Source: CAVSUZ01 sp963795415
Lineage (GTDB): Bacteria > Pseudomonadota > Alphaproteobacteria > Acetobacterales > Acetobacteraceae
Direction: 5' to 3'
Assembly (NCBI GenBank): GCA_963795415.1
Contig: CAWCHQ010000002.1
Location: 620,001 to 684,000 of the forward strand
Length of the DNA stretch: 64,000 nt
Part shown: in pieces, positions 18,839 to 28,279 of the stretch
Layout of the letters: every line of letters starts with the position of its first letter
Position numbering within the stretch: position 1 is the stretch's first letter
The notes under the pieces: generated by a model
Seen by the model: only the letters and a program-made list of their open reading frames with translations
Database searches by the model: none
What the model was told of the DNA's origin: nothing
Translations under genes and position numbers: made by a program

Positions 18839-19345
18839 ATCAGCCGCGATGCCATTGCTATTCGGTTGCTCAGGATACTATTACGGTTACGAACGTTGCT
18901 ATTATGGCGGGGTATGTTAGAGGGTGTGTCACCGCAGCGCGGCCGATCCGGGCGGGGCCTAAGGTGGGGTGTCCGCCGCAGCCATAGGCAAAAGCCGTGC
19001 CAGCCGATATTCCACTTGCACGCCGCGGTTGTAGAGTGGTATGGTGTGAGCCGAAGCCGTCCCCACCCGCGCGGGCGTCGCGGTAGGATCATAGTCCTGC
19101 CCACCGTGCGGCCCGCCCTCGGGCTATCCGAGGGACCCGCAGCCCCGGCTCACACGTCAGCCGGGCGCCCCGGTCATGCAGCCGGGGGTTGTGGATGTGT
19201 CGGGATGGTCATCCGTTGTTGTGTAGCGAATGGGACCGCAGATAGGCACCCTCATATTAGCCAACACACCCCCGAAATCGCGGTTTTGTACAAACTACAA
19301 CCCCCTTAAGCCGCCGTTCGGTACAACACAGGCAGACCGGCGCCC
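18839..19345. other. Probable right end of the casposon, no gene
   Basis: No convincing coding sequence is present. The stretch is GC-rich to about 19200 and then changes to a patch with short AT tracts (TCATATTAGCC, TTTTGTACAAACTACAACCC), ending at the stop codon of the SDR gene. A terminal inverted repeat and a target-site duplication are expected somewhere here, but its partner is not visible in the window. Confidence 0.4.
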
Positions 19346-20107
19346 TCACGCACCGCCATCGATCGTAAGAATCATCCCGGAGGTGTACCCGGACCGCGGG
19401 CTGGCGAGGAAGGCGACGGCGTCGGCGATTTCTCCCGGGCTTGCGGCGCGGCCGAACGGCATGCCGGAAAGAAGCTCCTGCCACCGGTCGGGGTTGCCGA
19501 ATTCCTTCGCGGCGCGATCACGCTGCAGCATGATGAGGCGGTCGGTCGCGACCGGCCCGGGATTGATCCCCACCACGCGCAGGCCGGCGCCGGGTGCCTG
19601 CCGGCCGAGCGCACGGGTAAAGCCCATCAGCGAAGCATTCCCGGCAGCGCCGGTGATGTAGCCGGGCGGGAATTTCTCGCCGGCCGCGCCGATGACATTG
19701 ACGATCACCCCGCTCCGGCGGGCGGCCATTTTCGGATAGACGGCCCGGCAGAGGGAGATGAAGCCGAAGACCTTCAGGTCCCAGGCGCGGCGCCAGGTAT
19801 CGTCGTCAACGGCAAGCAGATCGCCGGGCGGGATGGCACCGGCATTATTCACCAGAATATCGATCTCGCCGGCCTCCTCAGCGACCCGGCGAACCGCCCC
19901 GTCCGAGGAAAGATCCGCCGCGATCGTCCGCACATTCACCTGCCGCTTCGACCGGATCGCCGCCGCCGTCTGCTCCAAATTCGCGGGGTCACGCGCTACA
20001 ATCGTGACATCGCAGCCTTCCTCGGCGAGCGTTTCCGCCGTTGCGCGGCCGATGCCTTTGGAACCGCCGGTGATGAGCGCGCGTTTGCCGGCGAGCTGCA
20101 GGTCCAT
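19346..20107 (-). CDS. Short-chain dehydrogenase/reductase
   Basis: Classical SDR of 253 aa. The Rossmann glycine motif is TGGSKGIG near residue 14, followed by NNAG and an active-site region whose usual tyrosine sits in GYITGAAGNASLMGF: the YxxxK pattern reads YITGA, with no lysine four residues on. This is an oddity that may point to a non-classical or inactive enzyme. The C-terminus ends TIDGGA, typical of the family. Expected role: NAD(P)-dependent alcohol/ketone conversion, substrate unknown. It starts one base after the stop of the PuuD-like gene, so the three minus-strand genes form an operon. Its 3' end adjoins the casposon. Confidence 0.88.
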   Translation of the reverse strand: MDLQLAGKRALITGGSKGIGRATAETLAEEGCDVTIVARDPANLEQTAAAIRSKRQVNVRTIAADLSSDGAVRRVAEEAGEIDILVNNAGAIPPGDLLAVDDDTWRRAWDLKVFGFISLCRAVYPKMAARRSGVIVNVIGAAGEKFPPGYITGAAGNASLMGFTRALGRQAPGAGLRVVGINPGPVATDRLIMLQRDRAAKEFGNPDRWQELLSGMPFGRAASPGEIADAVAFLASPRSGYTSGMILTIDGGA

Positions 20108-20108
20108 G

Positions 20109-20867
20109 TCAGGCGGCCTTTTTCGATCCCGACTGGCGGGCGCGGCAGGCGTCGCCGAAAGCTTCGAAAATGGCCATGCTGCCCGGGCGCTCGGCATAAC
20201 GCCATTCGGGGTGCCACTGGATGCCCTGGGCGAAGCCCGGCGCCGAGGCGACCCACACCGCCTCGATAGTGCCGTCCGGGGCGACCGCTTCGACCTCCAT
20301 GCCTGGGGCGGGGTGGTCGATGGCCTGGCCGTGCAGGGAGTTCACCATGATCTCGGTAGCGCCGATCAGACGGGCAAGCCGGCCGAACAGCCGAACGGGG
20401 TGCTTCGGGCCGTATTTTTCCTCGAGTGTGCCGGGGCCGCTGCGGTGATCGAGCCGGCCGGGAACATCGTGCACGGTCTGGTGCAAGGTGCCCCCGAGGG
20501 CGACATTCAGCTCCTGGATGCCGCGGCAGATCGCGAGCAGCGGGATCGCGCGGGCGATGGCTTCGCGGATCAGCGGCAGGGTGGTGGCGTCCCGTTCGTA
20601 GTCGTGCAGGTCCGGGGTGGCGCTTGCACCGCCTTCGTAGTGGCACGGATGCACGTTGCTGGGGCTGCCGGGCAGGAGCAGGCCGTCGATACGGTCGAGG
20701 AGATGGATCTGGGCGGGGCCCAGCGGGGGGATCATGACCGGCAGAACGCCGGAGGCATGAAAGATGGCTTCGGCGTAGCGGGCGGGGGTTTCGTGCCAGG
20801 CGGCTTCGTTGCGAGTGCGGGCGCAGGCGGGGATGCCGACGATAGGTGTCATCGTGGGCGGGGTCAT
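20109..20867 (-). CDS. Gamma-glutamyl-GABA hydrolase-like class I glutamine amidotransferase
   Basis: Cytosolic peptidase C26 family member of 252 aa, the usual length. The nucleophile cysteine lies in LLAICRGIQELN near residue 113 and the His/Glu pair in GIQWHPEWRY near residue 225. LLLPGSPSNVHP is the oxyanion-side loop. PuuD-like enzymes release GABA from gamma-glutamyl-GABA in putrescine breakdown; related members act on other gamma-glutamyl amines. The start ATG overlaps the stop of the upstream transporter (ATGA), and the SDR follows directly, so substrate uptake or export, hydrolysis and oxidation may be linked. Confidence 0.9.
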   Translation of the reverse strand: MTPPTMTPIVGIPACARTRNEAAWHETPARYAEAIFHASGVLPVMIPPLGPAQIHLLDRIDGLLLPGSPSNVHPCHYEGGASATPDLHDYERDATTLPLIREAIARAIPLLAICRGIQELNVALGGTLHQTVHDVPGRLDHRSGPGTLEEKYGPKHPVRLFGRLARLIGATEIMVNSLHGQAIDHPAPGMEVEAVAPDGTIEAVWVASAPGFAQGIQWHPEWRYAERPGSMAIFEAFGDACRARQSGSKKAA

Positions 20868-22060
20868 GGCGGGCGGGAATCCTTTCGCGGCGGTGCTATG
20901 CGATATTTATTCGCAACCGCCATGCCGATGGCACCCGTAAGCATCAAGGCAGCCATGCCGCGAGGGGTGCCGTCGGTGAACACGCCGACCAGCAGGCCGC
21001 TGACGGCGCCGAGAAGGAACTGGCTCATGCCCATGAGGGCGGAGGCGGAGCCTGCGTGGGAGGCGTGACGGGAGAGCGCTCCGACCGTGGCGTTGGGGTT
21101 GAGGAAGCCCTGACAGGTCACGAAGACGAACATCGGCGGGATGACAGCTTCCAGGCGGTGGATGCGCGCGAAGGCGACGGCAGTGAGGGCGGCTGTGGCG
21201 GTCACGTCGATGGCGGCGACGACCGAAAGGATGCGCGATGGGCCGGCCTGGCGGACGATCCGGGCGTTCACCTGCGAGGCAATGATAAGACCCAGCGCGC
21301 AGGCGCCGAACAGCGCGGCATAGGCGGGCGGGCTCCAGCCGAAGCCATCGATGAACACAGGCGAGGAGCCGCCGAGATAGGCGAAGAAGGCGAAGGTCGC
21401 GCAGCCGGCCATGGCAGCGTGGGTGAAGAATGTGCGCTCGTACAGGATGTGGCGGTAGCGCCCAAGCTGTTCCCGGAAGGTGAGGCGGTTGCGGCGTTCG
21501 CGCGGGAGGGTGTCGGGCAGGACGAGGCAGACCAGCACGAAGCAGATCGCGCCGTAGAAGGCCATGATCCAGAAGATCCAGCGCCAGCTGGCGAAGGCAA
21601 GGACGGCGCCGCCGAGGCTGGGGGCGAGGATCGGGGCGACGCCCATGACCAGCATCAGGCGGGACATGAGGATGGCGGCCTCGTGCCCGTCAGCGAGGTC
21701 GCGCACGATGGCGCGGGGGATGACCATGCCGGCAGCGGCGGCGATGGCGGTGAGAAAGCGGAAGCCGGAGAGCGCCAGAATCGAGGGTGAAAGGGCCGAA
21801 GCGGCGCAGGTGATGGTGTAGAGCATGGTGGATACGATCAGGGGTTTGCGGCGGCCGAACCGGTCGGCCAGCGTGCCCTGGGTGATCTGGCCGACGGCAA
21901 GCCCGGCGAAGTAGGTGGCCAGGCTGTACTGAGCGGAGCCGGGGGGCTCGTGCAGAGAGGCCTCGATGGCGGGGAAGGCGGGGAGGTACATGTCGATGGA
22001 GGCGGGCCCAACGGCGGTAAGGAAGCCGAGAAGGATGGGCAGCCAGGCGGGGATGGGCAT
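20864..22060 (-). CDS. Bcr/CflA-type multidrug efflux transporter (MFS)
   Basis: Inner-membrane major facilitator of 398 aa with twelve predicted hydrophobic segments. The N-terminal half has DMYLPAFPAIEASL and GQITQGTLADRFGRRKPLI, the Bcr/CflA version of the MFS loop 2-3 motif. AILMSRLMLVMGVAPILAPS lies in the fifth to sixth segments. It likely exports small drugs or sulfonamide-like compounds by proton antiport. It is the first gene of the three-gene operon. The frame on the other strand is a shadow. Confidence 0.92.
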   Translation of the reverse strand: MPIPAWLPILLGFLTAVGPASIDMYLPAFPAIEASLHEPPGSAQYSLATYFAGLAVGQITQGTLADRFGRRKPLIVSTMLYTITCAASALSPSILALSGFRFLTAIAAAAGMVIPRAIVRDLADGHEAAILMSRLMLVMGVAPILAPSLGGAVLAFASWRWIFWIMAFYGAICFVLVCLVLPDTLPRERRNRLTFREQLGRYRHILYERTFFTHAAMAGCATFAFFAYLGGSSPVFIDGFGWSPPAYAALFGACALGLIIASQVNARIVRQAGPSRILSVVAAIDVTATAALTAVAFARIHRLEAVIPPMFVFVTCQGFLNPNATVGALSRHASHAGSASALMGMSQFLLGAVSGLLVGVFTDGTPRGMAALMLTGAIGMAVANKYRIAPPRKDSRPP

Positions 22061-22536
22061 GGATGGGTGGTTGATGGCCGCAGAGGTTTGCCGTCAAGCT
22101 GCGCGTGGGCGTTTCTGGTGTGCGTGGGGCAATGTCCGGGGGCGGCGACTTTAATCGGGCGGAGGCCAGGACCGATCTATCCAGGTGGATGATCCTCCTG
22201 GCGCATACGACTGACAAAGGCTCGGCCAATTCCTGCTGGCGCGGCATCGCTTCGGTTAAGTCTGACCCCTTCCCGCAAGGCCCCGCAAGGGGAGCGGGAT
22301 CTGGGCCGGCTGGCGGCAATGAATGTTTTCTGCCGTCGGTAGGAGTACAGCCAGCTTCAACTGCAAAAGGCAGCAAATCGAAACGAAGCTGCGGGCGCAC
22401 AACATAACAATCTATGATAATTTTAGGCCCGTCTGAAAAATTACCAGGAACCGGAGACTTTTTTTGGCTTGCGGAAACAGCGCTTGCCGCCGTATTCCTA
22501 TGAAATCATAAGTAAAAGGCCGGCGGGGAGGGGGCA
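22061..22536. promoter_or_regulatory. Divergent intergenic region
   Basis: These 476 bp separate the leftward transporter operon from the rightward regulator. About 22400-22510 is notably AT-rich (AACAATCTATGATAATTTTA, ACTTTTTTTGGC), which suits a promoter for the regulator. An imperfect palindrome, GCAAGGCCCCGCAAGGGG, is seen near 22277. No gene is visible. Confidence 0.4.
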
Positions 22537-23646
22537 ATGGCCGTCGATGAGACGCTGCTGGACCTTCTATACGATGGCGTCACTGATGATCTGGCCTGGA
22601 CCGCGGCACTTGCGATGGTTGCGAATGCTGTCCGCACGAGTGGCGCCGGGCTTGGTGTTCAGGACATGAAAACACACGCATTTTGGGCGGTTGCCCAAAG
22701 CGGGGTCGATCCGGCACTGCATGATACTTACCAGCGCCTCGCTCCGGAAAACCGGATCTGGCAGGAAATTAGCCGTGCGGGCCGGCCAATGGCCGATCAT
22801 ATGGTATTGCCGAAGTCGGAGTTCCTGCGCTCGGCTCTCTACGCCGAATGGTTCGTTCCCCAGGGTTTTCACAGCGTCATGGCCGCGCCGGTAATGGCGA
22901 ACGGCAGCCACTCCGGCGTTGTGGTTACTTTCGGGAGCAGGCGACGCAGCGATTTCGACGAGGATGATCTGGAATGGCTCGGTCGGCTGGCCAGGCATTT
23001 CAGCCGGGCGCTCGGGTTACGGCTCGACCGCATTCGCCTGGAGGAAGAGCTCCGGGCCCGACAAAATGCCTTTGATGAGTTGAATGAAGGCGTCTTGCTG
23101 CTGGACGCGGCATTCAAGGTGCGGTACGCGAACCCAGCGGCGCGGACTATTCTCAATCAACGAGACGGCGTGCTTCTTCGCGATGGCCGTCTCGGTTGCA
23201 GCGAACCGCGGGATGGTCACGATTTGCAAAAGGCGCTTGTGGCTGGCAGCTCGGGCGCAATGTCAACAGACGGTTGGATCGTTGTCCACCGGCGGGACAG
23301 TCGTCCGTTGCTCGTGCAGGTGATTAACCTGCGCGGTTCCGACCTCGGGCGGTTAGTCGGAAGCGCCATAGTTATGGTGCGCATTGAGGATCCAGGCTAC
23401 CGGCGTTTGCCGACAGCCGAACTTTTGCGAAAGCTGCTGGAGGTGACGCTGGGAGAGGCGAAAGTGATGCTGGCGGTGGCGCGTACGGATTCGCAGGAGG
23501 AGGCCGCGGCCCAACTGCGGGTCGCAAAAACCACCGTGCGGACACAGCTGCACCACGCCTATCAGAAGCTTGGCATCCACGACCGGGCTGAGCTGCTGCG
23601 GCTACTTGCCATGTACGGATTCCGCCATACGGAAGAGGCTGGGTAA
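22537..23646 (+). CDS. LuxR-type transcriptional regulator with PAS-like sensor
   Basis: Protein of 369 aa. Residues 1-170 form a GAF/PAS-like region. About 175-280 form a second PAS-like domain (AFDELNEGVLLLDAAFKVRYANPAA). The C-terminus, about 295-360, is a LuxR/GerE helix-turn-helix (SQEEAAAQLRVAKTTVRTQL followed by HHAYQKLGIHDRAELLRLL). Regulators with this layout are common in Acetobacteraceae and Rhizobiales; the ligand is unknown. It stands alone, downstream of an AT-rich promoter region and upstream of the repeat-rich surface protein gene, which it may control. Confidence 0.88.
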   Translation: MAVDETLLDLLYDGVTDDLAWTAALAMVANAVRTSGAGLGVQDMKTHAFWAVAQSGVDPALHDTYQRLAPENRIWQEISRAGRPMADHMVLPKSEFLRSALYAEWFVPQGFHSVMAAPVMANGSHSGVVVTFGSRRRSDFDEDDLEWLGRLARHFSRALGLRLDRIRLEEELRARQNAFDELNEGVLLLDAAFKVRYANPAARTILNQRDGVLLRDGRLGCSEPRDGHDLQKALVAGSSGAMSTDGWIVVHRRDSRPLLVQVINLRGSDLGRLVGSAIVMVRIEDPGYRRLPTAELLRKLLEVTLGEAKVMLAVARTDSQEEAAAQLRVAKTTVRTQLHHAYQKLGIHDRAELLRLLAMYGFRHTEEAG

Positions 23647-23779
23647 AAATATGCCGCATCATCCCTGGGGATGATGAAATCCAGGGCCGCCTTGTTCCTG
23701 ATGTTGTCTCCACCGGGTGCTCCGAGGCGGTCTCGGAAGGCGCCCAGGCCTGTGGGTGGTACATGGGAGGAGGCGGCCG

Positions 23780-26477
23780 ATGGCGACGACCACTGTAAGT
23801 TGGATCGAACTCCAGCGCTGACTGGAAGATGCCGGCGGATTGGTCGGATCACGTGGTTCCGAATAGCCCGAATGATGAGGTGTTCCTCCCCGGCTCGAGC
23901 ACCTACACGGTGACCATCAGCTCAGGCGAGAGCTTTACAGTTGGCTCGCTGCACATCACCGACCGGGCCGCGGCCTTGGAGCTGTACAATGGCGGTTCAT
24001 TGGACGTGGAGGGCTCCGCTACCAACAACGGCACGCTTTATGTCGATCCCGGCAGCACTGAGGGCGGCAGCAGTCTGACCATCACCGGCACGCTCGCCAA
24101 CAACGGCAACGCGCAGGTTGGTCCGAACAATGGCAGTCTGAGCGGACCGACAACGGTAAGCCTGGGCGGGTTGACGAACGGCAGCGGCGACAGCTTCCAG
24201 CTGTTCGGCTCGACAAGTCATGCGGTGACCCTGAAGTTCACCGGCAGCGGGTTCACCAGCAACAGCGGCAATTTCGAGGAATATTACGGCGCGCCGCTCA
24301 CCCTGAGCAGCGCCTTCACCAACAACAGCGGCGCCACCTTCGGCATCCATGACAACACCGCGCTCACCGTCACCGGCAACTACACCAACGACGGCACGCT
24401 TTATGTCGACCCCGGCAGCACTGAGGGCGGCAGCAGTCTGACCATCACCGGCACGCTCGCCAACAACGGCAACGCGCAGGTTGGTCCGAACAATGGCAGT
24501 CTGAGCGGACCGACAACGGTAAGCCTGGGCGGGTTGACGAACGGCAGCGGCGACAGCTTCCAGCTGTTCGGCTCGACAAGTCATGCGGTGACCCTGAAGT
24601 TCACCGGCAGCGGGTTCACCAGCAACAGCGGCAATTTCGAGGAATATTACGGCGCGCCGCTCACCCTGAGCAGCGCCTTCACCAACAACAGCGGCGCCAC
24701 CTTCGGCATCCATGACAACACCGCGCTCACCGTCACCGGCAACTACACCAACGACGGCACGCTTTATGTCGACCCCGGCAGCACCGAGGGCGGCAGCAGT
24801 CTGACCATCACCGGCACGCTCGCCAACAACGGCAACGCGCAGGTTGGTCCGAACAATGGCAGTCTGAGCGGACCGACAACGGTAAGCCTGGGCGGGTTGA
24901 CGAACGGCAGCGGCGACAGCTTCCAGCTGTTCGGCTCGACAAGTCATGCGGTGACCCTGAAGTTCACCGGCAGCGGGTTCACCAGCAACAGCGGCAATTT
25001 CGAGGAATATTACGGCGCGCCGCTCACCCTGAGCAGCGCCTTCACCAACAACAGCGGCGCCACCTTCGGCATCCATGACAACACCGCGCTCACCGTCACC
25101 GGCAACTACACCAACGACGGCACGCTTTATGTCGACCCCGGCAGCACTGAGGGCGGCAGCAGTCTGACCATCACCGGCACGCTCGCCAACAACGGCAACG
25201 CGCAGGTTGGTCCGAACAATGGCAGTCTGAGCGGACCGACAACGGTAAGCCTGGGCGGGTTGACGAACGGCAGCGGCGACAGCTTCCAGCTGTTCGGCTC
25301 GACAAGTCATGCGGTGACCCTGAAGTTCACCGGCAGCGGGTTCACCAGCAACAGCGGCAATTTCGAGGAATATTACGGCGCGCCGCTCACCCTGAGCAGC
25401 GCCTTCACCAACAACAGCGGCGCCACCTTCGGCATCCATGACAACACCGCGCTCACCGTCACCGGCAACTACACCAACGACGGCACGCTTTATGTCGACC
25501 CCGGCAGCACTGAGGGCGGCAGCAGTCTGACCATCACCGGCACGCTCGCCAACAACGGCAACGCGCAGGTTGGTCCGAACAATGGCAGTCTGAGCGGACC
25601 GACAACGGTAAGCCTGGGCGGGTTGACGAACGGCAGCGGCGACAGCTTCCAGCTGTTCGGCTCGACAAGTCATGCGGTGACCCTGAAGTTCACCGGCAGC
25701 GGGTTCACCAGCAACAGCGGCAATTTCGAGGAATATTACGGCGCGCCGCTCACTCTGAGCAGCGCCTTCACCAACAACAGCGGTGCCACCTTCGGCATCC
25801 ACGACGATACCGTGCTCACCGTCACCGGCAACTACACCAACAACGGCACGCTTTATGTCGATCCCGGCAGCACTGAGGGCGGCAGCAGTCTGACCATCAC
25901 CGGCACGCTCGCCAACAACGGCAACGCGCAGGTCGGTCCGAACAACGGCAGCCTGAGCGGACCGACAACTGTGAAACTGGGCGGGCTCAGCAATGCCAGC
26001 GGCGCGACATTCCAGCTCTTCGGCTCGGCAGGTCACGCCGCAATCATGAACGTGACCGGCACGACAGCCAATTCCGGCACGATCGGTGTAAGCGACGGCA
26101 CGATGACATTCGTAAAGGCTCTTACCGGCACGGGCACCGCCAACGCGGTGGATATCGACAATGGGGGTACCGTGGCGCTGGATGCCGGAGCCAAGGCGGG
26201 CACCAACGTCGATTTCATGACAAGCTCTGGGCTTGAAGGTCTGCTGGATCTCCAAAAGCCGATCAGCTTCGCCGGGACAATCGGCGACTTCGTGAAAGGT
26301 GACGTAATCGACCTGCTGTCGACGAACGAAACGGGGTTCAGCTTCGGCGGCGGGATACTCACTGTGAAGAATGGCAGCACTACGGTCGCCAGTTTGCATT
26401 TCGCAGGGTCATATACGAAGTCGAGCTTCAAGCTGGCCTCGGACGGCCACGGCGGCACCTTCATCACTCACACCTAG
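23780..26477 (+). CDS. Repeat-rich surface or secreted protein, frameshift near 23807
   Basis: The N-terminus starts MATTTVSWI at 23780 and continues, after one extra G near 23807, as ADWKMPADWSDHVVPN; the long open frame begins at 23829. Residues then alternate short beta-strands rich in Asn, Gly, Ser and Thr (TLYVDPGSTEGGSSLTITG), as in parallel beta-helix adhesins. Five complete 121-residue repeats plus a sixth partial one make up most of the protein. The C-terminus (FAGSYTKSSFKLASDGHGGT) matches a tail common in Acetobacteraceae surface proteins, probably a secretion or anchoring signal. No cleavable signal peptide is visible. Restored length is about 900 aa. Likely role: cell-surface attachment. 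Confidence 0.85.
24030..26010 (+). repeat. Tandem 363-bp coding repeats, five full copies and one partial
   Basis: Copies start at 24030, 24393, 24756, 25119 and 25482, with a partial sixth at 25845 that diverges after about 26010. Copies one to four are almost base-identical; the fifth has several silent and missense changes near its end (HDDTVLTV). Such identity implies recent amplification or gene conversion, and makes copy number prone to change or to assembly collapse. Confidence 0.97.
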
Positions 26478-26735
26478 ATCTGGCCTGGGGTTTCACAGAA
26501 CCGGAAAGCCAATCGGGGCGCGGCTAAGTTGCTGATCGCAATTTGGATTCCCGCCCCGCGCTTTCGCGCGGCAGGCTTTTCGCGGGAATGACGGTGGGGA
26601 TGGCGCCGATTTCTTTACAATCTCTTGCGCGGAATGATGAGGAGATTGCCAGCGCCTTTCCCCGGGGTTCGCCCGGAGCCGGTGAAGCCTGGAAAAGCGA
26701 AGCGCCGGGATACAGTGAAAGAGGCGGCTTAAGGT

Positions 26736-27692
26736 TTATACCGGCATCGCTCGCTTCTGATGCGCGCGGCCGATGCGCGCCAGTTCCTCGTCGTGGCCGC
26801 CGATGACGCGTACGCCTTCATCCAGGCGTTCACGGATGTTGTTGCGACTGGAACCCTCCAGGAACGCCACGCCATTCCGCCGGCATGCCTGGAAAACCTT
26901 GTCGCGGGCGGCCTGCATCTCGGGCGGGTAGGGATCGCGCAACAGCTTCACCGAACCGAGCGACAGACTGAGATCGCCCGGACCCATCTCGGCGAAGGCG
27001 ATGCCGGGAACGGCCAAAAGTTCATCGGCCTGTGCGATGCCTTCCGGGCTTTCGAGTTTGAGGCCGAGCATGAGCTCGCCTTTGGGGTTGAGCGGCCAGG
27101 GATCGGCTTTGGCCATATATTCTTCCTGAGACACCCCCCAGATCGGCGCCGCGGAAAGCTCGGAGCCGCGGCCGCGCATGCCGATGTCCAACAGTTGCCG
27201 CCCGCCGGCGGTGCGGGGTTTGCCGCGCTTCGCACCCTTCATCCGTTCCATCGGCGACGGAAGCTCGGGGTCCACGCCCTGAAGGTGATGCGGGTAACGC
27301 GCGGCTTCGACAAAAGCGCGCACGGCGCCGACCGTTTCGGCCTGACACAGCAGCAGGCCGTGCACGCCGCGGCCGAGGATCTGGCGGACCTGCCAGGCAT
27401 TGTACCAGACCATCTTTTCGTCGAGGCCGTTGACGGGGAGTTCGACAACGACCGCCGGCGTGCGGTGGCCGGAACGGGTCGGGCCGCCATCGGCAAGGCC
27501 GCGCATGTATTGCTCGAGGCCCGCGAGGTCGAAAGCGCCATGCTCCATGCCGACATTGATGTAATCAGCCCAGGTGTGGGCGTCCTTTTTGCCGGCCTCG
27601 TAGTCGAGGTCGTGGCCGGTATGATGGCCCATGTAGTAGATCGCCTGGTCCTGCTGGAGAAGCTCGATCGCGCGATTGATGCGGGCGGGCAT
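26736..27692 (-). CDS. HpcH/HpaI-family aldolase
   Basis: Class II pyruvate aldolase of the 2,4-dihydroxyhept-2-ene-1,7-dioate/2-dehydro-3-deoxyglucarate type, 318 aa. GLKLESPEGIAQADELL carries the metal-binding Glu, and AFAEMGPGDLSLSLG carries the metal-binding Asp and the GPGDL signature. The N-terminal part is longer than in E. coli HpaI and contains HTGHDLDYEAGKKD. It would cleave hydroxy-acid intermediates of sugar-acid or aromatic breakdown to pyruvate and an aldehyde. It stands alone, with no pathway partner in the adjoining genes. Confidence 0.88.
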   Translation of the reverse strand: MPARINRAIELLQQDQAIYYMGHHTGHDLDYEAGKKDAHTWADYINVGMEHGAFDLAGLEQYMRGLADGGPTRSGHRTPAVVVELPVNGLDEKMVWYNAWQVRQILGRGVHGLLLCQAETVGAVRAFVEAARYPHHLQGVDPELPSPMERMKGAKRGKPRTAGGRQLLDIGMRGRGSELSAAPIWGVSQEEYMAKADPWPLNPKGELMLGLKLESPEGIAQADELLAVPGIAFAEMGPGDLSLSLGSVKLLRDPYPPEMQAARDKVFQACRRNGVAFLEGSSRNNIRERLDEGVRVIGGHDEELARIGRAHQKRAMPV

Positions 27693-27820
27693 GGGCTGCG
27701 GTTTCCTCCAGCATGCGTGATGGGGCGGGTTTACGCCTGGAGGGCGGCGGGGGATAGTGGGCCGGTCAGCTTATCCGCGCAGCGATTCGGCTGCCTCGCG
27801 GTTTTCCGCAATGGACCGTG

Positions 27821-28267
27821 TCAGCGGATTTCGATGCGGATCCTGTACGACCCGCCGCCCCAGGTTGTTCCCAACACCAGCAGGTAGATGCCCGTCGCGG
27901 GCAGCGTGCCAGACCAGTTCCTGGCGTCCTTTCCTTCCGCGGCACCAGGCAATGCGCGCCCCTGGACACGGATACCTTCCGATGAGTGCACAAGAGACCA
28001 TCCAGGCCGATAGATTTGTATAGCAATGTTGCTATCTTTACCATTTTGCTGGCGGATCACCATGCGTTGGCCGTGGCGGGCATCGAGGGTCCAGCAGGCA
28101 CGGTCGCCTCGGGCGAGTCCACCCGCGATCTCGGTCTGGGAGCTTCCGGTTGGAAACTTCACGGGCGATGGATTGTCGCACGGCGCAGCCATTGCGACGC
28201 CCGGCGACACAGCCCCGGCGATGAAGGCCGCGAGAACCGCCGTGCGCCACCCCATTTTAGTTCCCAT
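27821..28267 (-). CDS. Secreted hypothetical protein
   Basis: A protein of 148 aa with a clear signal peptide (basic start, then AVLAAFIAGAVSPGVAMA and a likely cleavage after AMAA). The mature part has two cysteines (CDNPS and ACWTL) that may pair, and beta-rich segments (YLLVLGTTWGGGSYRIRIEI) resembling the pre-peptidase C-terminal-type fold found in inhibitor or carbohydrate-binding modules. No catalytic motif is seen. It is twelve bases downstream of the GH19 gene on the same strand, so the two are probably co-transcribed and exported or released together. Confidence 0.7.
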   Translation of the reverse strand: MGTKMGWRTAVLAAFIAGAVSPGVAMAAPCDNPSPVKFPTGSSQTEIAGGLARGDRACWTLDARHGQRMVIRQQNGKDSNIAIQIYRPGWSLVHSSEGIRVQGRALPGAAEGKDARNWSGTLPATGIYLLVLGTTWGGGSYRIRIEIR

Positions 28268-28279
28268 CGCGCGTCGTGG

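Noticed and set aside
19758..21790. Long plus-strand frames over the SDR/PuuD/MFS operon
   Set aside because: They have no motifs and contradict three well-supported, overlapping minus-strand genes.
24030..26010. CRISPR-like or satellite repeat array
   Set aside because: The repeats are contiguous, 363 bp long, in frame and coding, without spacers.
23997..26399. 800-codon repetitive frame on the minus strand
   Set aside because: It mirrors the 363-bp repeats of the surface protein gene, whose plus-strand product has a coherent beta-strand pattern and family-typical C-terminus.
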